From Paraburkholderia humisilvae (GTDB lineage: Bacteria > Pseudomonadota > Gammaproteobacteria > Burkholderiales > Burkholderiaceae), in contig NZ_CADIKH010000027.1 in the NCBI RefSeq assembly GCF_902859855.1, positions 39,102 to 103,101 on the forward strand: a DNA stretch of 64,000 bases, written 5' to 3'. The number at the start of each line of letters is the position of its first letter. Position 1 is the stretch's first letter. The notes beneath the pieces are model-generated. The model was not told the origin of the DNA, did no database searches, and worked only from the letters and a program-made list of their open reading frames with translations. This document shows positions 1 through 7,525 of this stretch, piece after piece. The position numbers and the translations under genes are program-made.

Positions 1-1
1 T

Positions 2-493
2 GGTCCGTACTACGGCATCGTGTGCAGCGCCGGCGTCACGCGTGACGCCGCCTTTCCCGCGCTGACCGACGACGACTGGGACATCGTAATCGAAACCGGG
101 CTCGATGCGTTCTACAACGTCGTCCATCCGCTGACCATGCCGATGGTGCGCGCCAAGCAGGGTGGCCGCATCGTCACGATCGCATCGGTATCCGGCGTGA
201 TCGGCAATCGCGGCCAGGTCAACTACAGCGCGGCGAAAGCAGGCCTGATCGGCGCGACCAAGGCGCTGGCCGTCGAACTCGCGTCGCGCGGCATCACGGT
301 CAACTGCGTTGCGCCCGGCCTGATCGAAACCGGCATGCTCGACGACGTGCCGCTCGAGCATGCGCTGAAGACCGTGCCGATGAACCGCGTCGGCCAGCCC
401 GCCGAAGTGGCGGCGGTGGTCAGCTTCCTGATGTCGGATGCGGCGTCTTACGTGACGCGCCAGGTGCTCGGCGTGAATGGCGGGATGGTGTGA
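2..493 (+). CDS. fabG: 3-oxoacyl-ACP reductase, FabG-like (5' end outside window)
   Basis: The window opens inside this gene; the frame is open from base 2, so 163 codons are seen and the N-terminal glycine-rich Rossmann motif is missing. What remains is a classical short-chain dehydrogenase: the CSAGVTRDAAF segment (equivalent to NNAG), the catalytic Ser in TIASVSG, the YSAAK Tyr/Lys pair and the NCVAPGLIETGM loop. FabG enzymes reduce 3-oxoacyl-ACP to 3-hydroxyacyl-ACP with NADPH. The stop overlaps the start of the next gene (TGATG), so the two are translationally coupled. The FabG–KS–KS order suggests a dedicated polyene or pigment chain rather than housekeeping fatty-acid synthesis; that is inference, because the rest of the cluster lies upstream. 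Confidence 0.88.
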   Translation, partial: GPYYGIVCSAGVTRDAAFPALTDDDWDIVIETGLDAFYNVVHPLTMPMVRAKQGGRIVTIASVSGVIGNRGQVNYSAAKAGLIGATKALAVELASRGITVNCVAPGLIETGMLDDVPLEHALKTVPMNRVGQPAEVAAVVSFLMSDAASYVTRQVLGVNGGMV

Positions 494-1719
494 TGAAGCG
501 CGTCGTCATTACCGGCATGGGCGGCGTGACCGCATTCGGCAGCCGCTGGGACGAGATCGAAGCGGCGCTGAAGGCCGGCCGCAACGCGGTGCGGCGCATG
601 CCGCAATGGGATTACTTCGAGTCGCTGCATACGCGTCTGGCGTGTCCGCTGCCGGCCTTTGATACGCCTGCGCACTACCCGCGCAAGAAGACGCGTGCGA
701 TGGGGCCGGTTTCGATGTACGCGGTGCGCGCCAGCGAACTGGCGCTCGCGGACGCGGGCCTTGCCGACGATGCCTCGATTGCCGACGGCCGCATGGGCGT
801 TGCGTACGGTTCGTCGTCCGGCTCGGTCGAGCCGATTCGCGCGTTCGGCGCGATGCTCGATACCGGCTCGATGACCAGCGTCACGTCGAACAGCTACGTG
901 CAGATGATGCCGCATACCACGGCCGTCAACGTGAGCCTGTTCTGGGATCTGAAAGGCCGCATCGTGCCGACGTCGTCCGCGTGCGTGTCGGGCAGCTAGG
1001 CAATCGGCTACGCGTACGAGACGATCGCGACCGGCAAGGCTGCGCTGATGCTCGCAGGTGGCGCGGAGGAGCTGTCAGGGCCGGCGGTCGCCGTGTTCGA
1101 CACGCTTTACGCGACCAGTACGCGCAACGATGAAGCGCATCTGACGCCGCGCCCGTTCGACGCGGCGCGTGATGGCCTTGTCGTCGGCGAAGGCGCGGCG
1201 ACGCTGGTGCTCGAAGAGTATGAGCATGCACGTGCCCGCGGCGCGCGCATCCATGCGGAGGTGGTCGGCTTCGGCTGCAACTCGGACGGCGCGCATATGA
1301 CGCAGCCGAGCGCCAATACGATGGCGCGCGCGATGCAGCTGGCGCTCGACGACGCACAGTTGCATGGCGACGCGATCGCATACGTGAATGCGCACGGCAC
1401 CGCGACGGACCGTGGCGATGTCGCCGAAAGCGCGGCGACCGCACAGACGTTCGGCGCGCGCATGCCGATCAGCTCGCTGAAGAGCTATATCGGGCATACG
1501 CTCGGTGCGTGCGGCGCGATCGAGGCGTGGTGGACGATCGAGATGATGAAACGCAACTGGTATGCGCCGACGCTGAACCTCACGCAAGTCGACCCCGCGT
1601 GCGCACCGCTCGATTACATCACCGGCGCCGGCCGTGAGATGGATGCCGAGTACGCGATGAGCAACAACTTCGCGTTCGGCGGCATCAACACGTCGCTGAT
1701 TTTCAGGCGTGTTCGATGA
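493..1719 (+). pseudogene. beta-ketoacyl-ACP synthase (FabF-like) interrupted by an in-frame TAG
   Basis: One frame from the ATG at 493 to the TGA at 1717 encodes a complete FabF-like ketosynthase of about 408 codons, except for a TAG at 997–999 (codon 169). The N-terminal part (MKRVVITGMGGVTAFG) carries the active-site Cys164 in PTSSACVSGS. After the TAG the same frame resumes with AIGYAYETIATGKAA and holds the other catalytic residues, His301 (NAHGTATD) and His335 (SYIGHTLGACG), and the C-terminal NNFAFGG motif. Relatives normally have Gln here (GSQ), so a single CAG-to-TAG change explains the break. No suppressor context is visible. It is coupled to fabG (TGATG) and to the next ketosynthase (ATGA overlap). 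Unless the amber codon is a sequencing error or is suppressed, the enzyme should be truncated and inactive. Confidence 0.85.
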
Positions 1720-2996
1720 ACGCACCGCATCAGCCCGAACTCAAGCGCGGAACTCAGCGCGAAACTCAGCGCGAAATCCGCCGCGTCGTCGTGACCGGCA
1801 TGGGCATCGTGTCGTGTCTCGGCAATTCGCTCGAGCGCGTGTCGGCCGCATTGCGCGACGGCACGAGCGGCATCGTGCGCGTCGACGCGTGGCGCGAACG
1901 CGGCTTCGCGAGCCAGGTGGCGGGCGTCGCGTCGACTGACGACGCGCCGCCGTTTGCGCGCAAGCTCGAACGCTTTATGGGCGACACCGCGCGCTTTGCC
2001 TGTCACGCGGCGCGCCGCGCACTCGACGACGCGGGTCTGCCGCCCGATGCGCTCCGATCGCCGCGCGCCGGCGCGGTGATCGGCTCGGGCGTCGGCACGA
2101 TGTCGACCTACGACGCGGCGATCTCGGCCGCGCTCACGCGCGGCGTCGACAAGGTGCCGCCATACACGGTGCCGCAGGCGATGAGCAGCACGGCGTCCGC
2201 GAATGTCGCCCAGCTGTTCGGCATCGAGGGGGTCGCGTATTCGCCGTCGTCGGCGTGCACCACGTCCGCGCTCGCGATCGGCCAGGCGATGCAACTGGTC
2301 GCCAGTGGCGCGCAGGATATCGTGCTCGCGGGCGGCAGCGAAGGGCTGCACGACAACATGACCTTGATGTTCGATGCGATGCACGCGCTGTCGCGCCGCT
2401 CGAACGACGAACCGCAGCGCGCATCGTGTCCGTACGACATCGCGCGGGATGGTTTCGTGATCGCATCCGGGGGTGGTGTGCTGGTGCTCGAGTCGCTCGA
2501 GCATGCCCGCGCGCGCGGGGCGCGCATCCACGCCGAACTGACCGGGTTCGGGCAGTGCACCGATGGCGCAGGGATGGTGACGCCGCGCGCACAGGGCATC
2601 GCGCGCGCGATCAACGGCGCGCTCGCGGATGCCGGCCGGCCGATACCCGATTACGTGAACACGCACGGGCCGTCGACACCGCTTGGCGATCTCGAGGAAC
2701 TGCGCGCGATGCAGACGGTATGGGGCGCGCGCGTCCCGCCGTTTTCGTCGACGAAAGGATTGACCGGGCATCCGCTCGGCGCCTGCGGCGTGCACGAAGC
2801 GATCTATGCGCTGCTGATGATGCGCGACGGGTTTATCGCCGGTACGCCGCGAATTGCGACGCCGGATCCTTGCATCGACGGCATGCCGCTGGTTCGTGCG
2901 ACGCGCGCAGCGACGCTCGACCGCGTGATGTCGATTTCATTCGGGTTCGGCGGCAGTTGCGCGAGCCTGATGTTCGAGGCATGGAAGGGCTGCTAG
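1716..2996 (+). CDS. beta-ketoacyl-ACP synthase, FabF-like (second ketosynthase)
   Basis: A 426-residue thiolase-fold ketosynthase that elongates acyl-ACP with malonyl-ACP. The catalytic triad is intact: Cys181 in SPSSACTTSA, His317 in NTHGPSTPLGD and His352 in LTGHPLGACG, followed by SFGFGGSCASL near the end. The middle of the His317 motif is HGP rather than the usual HGT. About 20 hydrophilic residues (with a TQRE repeat) precede the conserved VVVTGMGIVS start of the fold. The ATG overlaps the previous TGA (ATGA). With the neighbouring ketosynthase and FabG this looks like the elongation module of an aryl-polyene or xanthomonadin-type pigment cluster (inference). It is intact, so it might partly compensate for the broken neighbour. 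Confidence 0.88.
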   Translation: MNAPHQPELKRGTQRETQREIRRVVVTGMGIVSCLGNSLERVSAALRDGTSGIVRVDAWRERGFASQVAGVASTDDAPPFARKLERFMGDTARFACHAARRALDDAGLPPDALRSPRAGAVIGSGVGTMSTYDAAISAALTRGVDKVPPYTVPQAMSSTASANVAQLFGIEGVAYSPSSACTTSALAIGQAMQLVASGAQDIVLAGGSEGLHDNMTLMFDAMHALSRRSNDEPQRASCPYDIARDGFVIASGGGVLVLESLEHARARGARIHAELTGFGQCTDGAGMVTPRAQGIARAINGALADAGRPIPDYVNTHGPSTPLGDLEELRAMQTVWGARVPPFSSTKGLTGHPLGACGVHEAIYALLMMRDGFIAGTPRIATPDPCIDGMPLVRATRAATLDRVMSISFGFGGSCASLMFEAWKGC

Positions 2997-3039
2997 CGCG
3001 AACAGGTCCGTGGTTTTCTTCACAACGAGGTGAACAACA

Positions 3040-3465
3040 ATGAAAGTCAGAAGCACGATCGGGGTGCTGGCGGTGGTCGCCATGACGCAAGCCGGCTGTG
3101 CAACGCACGTCGAGTCATTGCCGTTGCAAGCGGTGACGAGCCAGAGTGCCGCGCAGACGGACATCGCGCTGTATTTCGGCACGCAGGCGCATCCTGAGGT
3201 GAAGCGCTCGCTGGGCGAGCGGACGCAATCGGTCCATATCGCGCGCAAGAGCGATGGCAAGGCGTCATGCGATCAGGCGCTTGCCGATGCGTTGCAGAAG
3301 CTGCGCGGTTATGCGCACGAGCATCAGGCGAACGCGGTGATCAATATCTCGACGCGCTTTCACAGCACCGAGACATCGTCCGATACGAACTACACGTGCG
3401 GCCTGAGCACCAGCGCCGCATCCATCATTGTGCGCGGCGATGTCGTCGTGCTCGAAGCGCAGTAA
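3040..3465 (+). CDS. small exported protein, paralogue A of a tandem pair
   Basis: A 141-residue protein with an N-terminal signal segment ending in TQAGC (Cys20). This resembles a lipobox, though Gln at -3 is atypical, so it is either a lipoprotein or a secreted protein. A good Shine-Dalgarno (GAGGTG, 8 nt upstream) fixes the start. The mature part shares three blocks with the next gene: DIALYFGTQAHPEV, a central Cys followed by a helix ending NAVINI, and YTCGLS followed by RGDVVVLE. The two conserved cysteines could form a disulfide. I do not recognise a characterised function. The position directly after the ketosynthases suggests a role linked to that cluster, for example handling of an envelope-bound product (speculative). 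Confidence 0.7.
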   Translation: MKVRSTIGVLAVVAMTQAGCATHVESLPLQAVTSQSAAQTDIALYFGTQAHPEVKRSLGERTQSVHIARKSDGKASCDQALADALQKLRGYAHEHQANAVINISTRFHSTETSSDTNYTCGLSTSAASIIVRGDVVVLEAQ

Positions 3466-3487
3466 AACCACTGACGGAGAATGAAAA

Positions 3488-3937
3488 ATGAAAAAGCAAT
3501 TGAAACGCCAGTTGACCATTGCCGTTTTGACTGTTGGATGCGCGGCATCGTCGCATGTGTTCGCGCGCGATACGATCGGCACCTATGCGATCGACCCGGC
3601 GCTGAAGAGCGACGCCGGCAAGGTCAGCGATGACGTTGCGCTGTATTTTGCCGGTCAGAAACATCCGGGCGTCGCGAAGTCGTTCGGCGAAGTCGCAACC
3701 AACAAGAAGACCAACGCGTTCGGCAAGACCGACGAGGTCGCCTGCCAGCACGTGTTCCTGTCCGCGGTACTCGCACTGCAGGAGCGTGCGCGCAAGGAAG
3801 GCGGCAACGCGGTGATCAATATCAAGAGCAACTATAAGAACGAGGTGCGTGAGAGCGCAACCGAGTTCACCTGCGGCGCGGGCGCGATGGTCGCAGGCGT
3901 TGCGCTGAAGGGCGACATCGTGACGCTGAAGAAGTAA
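3488..3937 (+). CDS. small exported protein, paralogue B of a tandem pair
   Basis: A 149-residue protein with a typical Sec signal peptide cleaved after HVFA (A-x-A type), preceded by a GGAG ribosome site. It is clearly homologous to the preceding gene along its length: DVALYFAGQKHPGVAKSFGE, then ACQHVFLSAVLALQERARKEGGNAVINI (residues about 84–112), then FTCGAGA and LKGDIVTLK. The two conserved cysteines are kept, but the signal is of the ordinary type, not a lipobox. The pair lies 22 bp apart and probably shares a transcript with the ketosynthases. Function is unknown. A tandem duplication with one copy possibly lipid-anchored and the other soluble is the main visible fact. Confidence 0.7.
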   Translation: MKKQLKRQLTIAVLTVGCAASSHVFARDTIGTYAIDPALKSDAGKVSDDVALYFAGQKHPGVAKSFGEVATNKKTNAFGKTDEVACQHVFLSAVLALQERARKEGGNAVINIKSNYKNEVRESATEFTCGAGAMVAGVALKGDIVTLKK

Positions 3938-3943
3938 TGACGT

Positions 3944-3960
3944 GGCGGGCCACGCCCGCC
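3944..3960. terminator. GC-rich hairpin between convergent genes
   Basis: A perfect 7-bp stem GGCGGGC / GCCCGCC with a CAC loop lies 6 bp after the stop of the exported-protein gene and 5 bp before the stop of the convergent methyltransferase gene. No T-run follows on either strand, so it may be a weak bidirectional terminator or only an mRNA 3' end stabiliser. Confidence 0.45.
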
Positions 3961-3965
3961 GTTCG

Positions 3966-4700
3966 TCAGGCGCGCTTGACCGCTGCGACGTTGACGAGCG
4001 TCTCGCGACGCTTACCCGGCTGCGGACGATGCAGACCGAGACGCTCGAAGAGACCGAAGTCGGTCGCGCGGCTCCACCACAGATACGGTAGCGACACATT
4101 GCGTTCGCTAAACGCGAAGCCGCCGTTGCGGATCATGTCGAGGTAACCCTGCGCGCTCTTCTGCACGTGCATCGGGTGACGGAACAGCAGGCGTATCACC
4201 CACGACTTGATGTACGCATCGGTCGATTCGGCGAATAGCAGCAGGCCGCCCGGCTTCAGCACCCGATGAAATTCGGCGAGTGCGCGTTCCTGCTCGACAA
4301 GGTGATGGAAGGTCTGATGGCAGAACACGATGTCGGCGCTCGCGTCTTGCACCGGCAGCGTCGCGCAGTCGCCGTGCAGCAGTTCGAAGGCGGTGACCAG
4401 ATGGCGCTCGCGACACGCACGGGCCGCCTCGGCCGCAAGCGTCAGCGACGGTTCGTGAAAGTCGACGCCGACGATGCGCGATGGTTTGAACGCTTCGGTG
4501 AGCAGCCGGAACGAAATGCCCTGTCCGCAGCCCGCGTCGACGAGTACCGGTTGCTCAGGCAGCGGCACGTCGATAAGCCGTTTCAGGTCGTTGATCGCGA
4601 CGCGCAACACATGGTGTTCCCACGTGTGGGTGCGCAAAAACCAGACGCCGAATGCCGACTCGGGCACATACGGCACGCTGGATGTTTCGGACGACGGCAT
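3966..4700 (-). CDS. class I SAM-dependent methyltransferase
   Basis: A 244-residue Rossmann-fold methyltransferase. The SAM-binding motif I is LVDAGCGQG (residues about 53–61), followed by an acidic residue after beta-2 (VGVDFHE), a motif-II-like ADIVFCHQTFHHL and LKPGGLLLFAEST, the usual post-motif of the UbiE/UbiG-like group. The substrate cannot be read from sequence. It is transcribed towards the ketosynthase cluster and faces away from the FAD enzyme gene, with which it shares a short divergent promoter region (4701–4823). In aryl-polyene and related pigment clusters a methyltransferase modifies the aryl head group; that role is plausible here but inferred from context only. Confidence 0.8.
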   Translation of the reverse strand: MPSSETSSVPYVPESAFGVWFLRTHTWEHHVLRVAINDLKRLIDVPLPEQPVLVDAGCGQGISFRLLTEAFKPSRIVGVDFHEPSLTLAAEAARACRERHLVTAFELLHGDCATLPVQDASADIVFCHQTFHHLVEQERALAEFHRVLKPGGLLLFAESTDAYIKSWVIRLLFRHPMHVQKSAQGYLDMIRNGGFAFSERNVSLPYLWWSRATDFGLFERLGLHRPQPGKRRETLVNVAAVKRA

Positions 4701-4823
4701 AAGCTTCCCCGTGGGTTGTTCAGTTCATTGTGTGGTCGCGCGACATTGTAATCGCGGCGGCAAAACCGCGTGGCGGATGCCGTATTGAACGCAGTGATTT
4801 TTGATCGGAGTCAATGCAGCAAA

Positions 4824-6074
4824 ATGAATAACGATAATGCAAATAACATCGTGACTGACGTCGCGATTATCGGGGCCGGTCCGTCGGGTGCAGTCGCGGC
4901 GGCGCTCCTCAGGAAAGCCGGGCGCTCGGTGCTGGTGCTCGAGCGTCAGCACTTTCCGCGTTTCTCGATTGGCGAAAGCCTGCTGCCGCAAAGCATGGCG
5001 TACCTCGAAGAAGCGGGCATGCTGCAGGCGGTGGTCGAAGCGGGCTTTCAGTTCAAGAACGGTGCGCACTTCGTGCATCGCGAACGTTCCGCGGCATTTG
5101 ACTTCCGTGACAAGCATTCGCCTGGCTGGGGCACCACTTATCAGGTCGAGCGCGCGGCATTCGACGATCTACTGATCCGCTGCGCGATGCGCGACGGCGC
5201 CGACGTGCGCTTCGGCCACACGGTCCGGGCGATGCAAACGGGCGATGCGCCCGTGCTCGACGTCGAGGATGAAGCGGGCGTGGCCTATCAGGTACGCGCA
5301 CGTTTCGTATTCGACGCGAGCGGCTTCGGCCGGGTGCTGCCGCGCCTGTTGAATCTCGAGGCACCCACCCGCATGCCGACCCGCGCCGCGATTTTCACGC
5401 ATGCACGCGATGCGAACCCGCCGGGTGCGTATGACCGCAACAAGATTCTGGTCGCGGTGCATCCGGAACATCGCGACGTCTGGTACTGGATGATCCCGCT
5501 CGCGGGCGGCCGCGTGTCGTTGGGTTGCGTCGCCGAGGCGAGCTTTCTTGACGTGCCGGAGGACGAGCGTGAAGCGCGGTTGCGTGCGCTGCTGCGAGCC
5601 GAACCGACCTTTGCCGCGCTGATCGGCGACGCGCCGTTCCTGATGCCGGTGCGCCAGATCGGCGGCTACGCGGCGAACGTGGAGCGGCTGCACGGGCCGG
5701 GATACGTACTGCTCGGCAACGCAGGCGAGTTCCTCGATCCGGTTTTTTCGTCAGGCGTGACGATCGCGCTGCGCTCCGCGCATCTTGCGGTTCAGACGCT
5801 GCTGCGGCATCTGAATGGTGAAGCGGTGGACTGGCTCGCGGCCTACGATCGGCCGCTGCGTAAAGGTATCGATACGTTCCGCGCGTTCGTCGAGCGCTGG
5901 TATACCGGGCAATTGCAGGACATCATCTTTTATCCGGAGCAGACGCCGTCGATTTGCCGGATGGTCAGCGCCGTGCTGGCCGGCTATGCGTGGGACGAAT
6001 CGAATCCGTTCGTCGCGGACCCGGCACGGCGACTCGATGCGATCTATGAGCTTGCGTGCGCGCCGGCAAAGTGA
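4824..6074 (+). CDS. FAD-dependent oxidoreductase of the flavin-dependent halogenase type
   Basis: A 416-residue flavoprotein. The dinucleotide motif GAGPSG is at residues 17–22, followed by GESLLP (50–55) and the DASGFGR second FAD motif (about 164–170). WYWMIP at 220–225 fits the WxWxIP signature of flavin-dependent halogenases, and Lys78 in FKNGAHF lies where those enzymes carry their essential Lys. The LGNAGEFLDPVFSSGV segment matches the C-terminal FAD-binding part. I chose the ATG at 4824 because the Rossmann strand starts right after it; an ATG at 4770 would add 18 unlikely residues. It is divergent from the methyltransferase gene. It could halogenate or simply oxidise an aromatic pigment precursor. 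Family placement is fairly safe; the reaction is not known. Confidence 0.78.
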   Translation: MNNDNANNIVTDVAIIGAGPSGAVAAALLRKAGRSVLVLERQHFPRFSIGESLLPQSMAYLEEAGMLQAVVEAGFQFKNGAHFVHRERSAAFDFRDKHSPGWGTTYQVERAAFDDLLIRCAMRDGADVRFGHTVRAMQTGDAPVLDVEDEAGVAYQVRARFVFDASGFGRVLPRLLNLEAPTRMPTRAAIFTHARDANPPGAYDRNKILVAVHPEHRDVWYWMIPLAGGRVSLGCVAEASFLDVPEDEREARLRALLRAEPTFAALIGDAPFLMPVRQIGGYAANVERLHGPGYVLLGNAGEFLDPVFSSGVTIALRSAHLAVQTLLRHLNGEAVDWLAAYDRPLRKGIDTFRAFVERWYTGQLQDIIFYPEQTPSICRMVSAVLAGYAWDESNPFVADPARRLDAIYELACAPAK

Positions 6075-6083
6075 CGTGATGAG

Positions 6084-6138
6084 CGATGCGGCCGGTGTCG
6101 GCGTCGCAGCGCTGCGTACGCAGCGCCCGGCCGCATCG
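6084..6138. repeat. nested inverted repeats between convergent genes
   Basis: A perfect 12-bp outer stem CGATGCGGCCGG (6084–6095) pairs with CCGGCCGCATCG (6127–6138). Inside it lies an 18-nt palindrome centred on TA (6109–6126, GCGCTGCGT/ACGCAGCGC). It sits between the stop of the halogenase-like gene (6074) and the stop of guaD (6147). There is no T-run, so it is either a GC-only bidirectional terminator or a 3' end stability structure. Confidence 0.55.
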
Positions 6139-6146
6139 CGATGCGC

Positions 6147-7484
6147 TCAAGCGGCGACCTTCGTCTTCCTTGTCGCGTGTTCACGCGCCGCATCGCGCCG
6201 ATGCACACGCTGGCCGGCCGCGTACGTTTCATAGACTGCCCGATCGTCGCCAAGCAGCGCGAACGCGAAAAGCAGCTCGTCGAGCGAGTTGCTGCGCGAC
6301 GTGCGGCGCGCTAGCAGCGGCGTCGCTTGCGGATCGAGCACGACGAAGTCCGCTTCGGTGCGCGGCTTTAACGTGCCGACGCGGTCGGCCAGATCGAGCG
6401 CCTGCGCCGCGCCCGCCGTTGCGAGCCAGAACATGCGCGTCGCGCTCAGGTGATAGCCGGTCAGGCGCGCGACCTTATGCGCCTCGTTCATCGTCTGCAG
6501 CATCGAAAACGACGTGCCGCCGCCGACGTCGGTCGCAAGCGCGAGCGGCATGCCGGTTTCATCCGCCTTCGCGAAATCGAACAGGCCGCTGCCAAGGAAC
6601 AGATTCGACGTCGGGCAGTGCGCCGCGACAGCGCCGGTCTGCGCCATCCGCTTGCGGTCCGTGTCGTCGAGATAGATACAGTGGCCGTACACCGCGCGAC
6701 GGCGCAGCAGCCCGTAGTGATCGTAGACGTCGAGATAGCTGCGATGTCCGGGGAACAGCTCGGCGACCCATTTGACCTCGTCCGTGTTCTCCGCGACATG
6801 GCTTTGAATGAACACGTCCGGATACTGACGCGCCAGCTCGCCGCACGCACGCATCTGCGCGTCGGTCGAAGTCGGCGCAAAGCGCGGCGTGAGCGCGTAC
6901 ATCTGCCGCCCCTTGTTGTGCCAGCGGCCGATCAGCTCCGCGCTATCGTCGTAGCCGGACTGTGCGGTGTCGCGCAGGAACTCAGGGCAATGACGATCCA
7001 TCAGCACCTTGCCCGCGACCATCCGCAGGTTGCGCGACGCGCTTTCGCTAAAGAGCGCGTCGGCTGAATCCTTGTGCACCGTGCAGTAGACGAGCGCGGT
7101 CGTCGTGCCGCACGCGAGCAGCTCGTCGACGAAAAAGCGCGCGGTGTCGCGTGCGTATGCGGGGTCTTCGAAACCGCGCTCGGTCGGGAACGTGTACGTG
7201 TCGAGCCACGGCAGCAGTCCGGGTGCCGGCGACGCGATCATGTCGGTCTGCGGATAGTGGATGTGCGTATCGATGAAGCCCGGCACGATCAGCTTGTCGC
7301 GCAGCTCGTGCACCGGCGTGCCGGGCGCGAGCCGCGGCGCGCCCGACGCATACGCGCCGGCCGCGACCACATGACCGTCTTCGACGATCAGCAGGCCGTC
7401 TTCGTCGAAGACCGCCGCGTGGGACGATTGCGCGGGATCGCCGTTGAACGTGAGCAGTTGTGCGCGAAAAGCCGATTGAGTCAT
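6147..7484 (-). CDS. guaD: guanine deaminase
   Basis: A 445-residue amidohydrolase that hydrolyses guanine to xanthine and ammonia. The zinc-binding PGFIDTHIHYPQTD motif (His74, His76) carries the PQ signature typical of guanine deaminases, followed by HVAENTDE, the YGHCIYL histidine, AHCPTSNLFLGSGLF and the metal Asp in ATDVGGGTSFSML. A GGAGA ribosome site lies 10 nt upstream. It is the last gene of the minus-strand run xdhA-xdhB-xdhC-add-guaD, 41 bp after add. The xanthine it makes is the substrate of the XdhAB enzyme encoded upstream, so the operon feeds guanine and adenosine carbon and nitrogen into urate. Confidence 0.93.
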   Translation of the reverse strand: MTQSAFRAQLLTFNGDPAQSSHAAVFDEDGLLIVEDGHVVAAGAYASGAPRLAPGTPVHELRDKLIVPGFIDTHIHYPQTDMIASPAPGLLPWLDTYTFPTERGFEDPAYARDTARFFVDELLACGTTTALVYCTVHKDSADALFSESASRNLRMVAGKVLMDRHCPEFLRDTAQSGYDDSAELIGRWHNKGRQMYALTPRFAPTSTDAQMRACGELARQYPDVFIQSHVAENTDEVKWVAELFPGHRSYLDVYDHYGLLRRRAVYGHCIYLDDTDRKRMAQTGAVAAHCPTSNLFLGSGLFDFAKADETGMPLALATDVGGGTSFSMLQTMNEAHKVARLTGYHLSATRMFWLATAGAAQALDLADRVGTLKPRTEADFVVLDPQATPLLARRTSRSNSLDELLFAFALLGDDRAVYETYAAGQRVHRRDAAREHATRKTKVAA

Positions 7485-7525
7485 GACTGAACGTGTCTCC
7501 GTAGTGTAGGAATGATGGCGCGGTT

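Noticed and set aside
490..999. Reading the N-terminal ketosynthase half as a complete small gene
   Set aside because: It stops five codons after the active-site Cys, and the same frame resumes with the rest of the fold; one broken gene explains both halves better.
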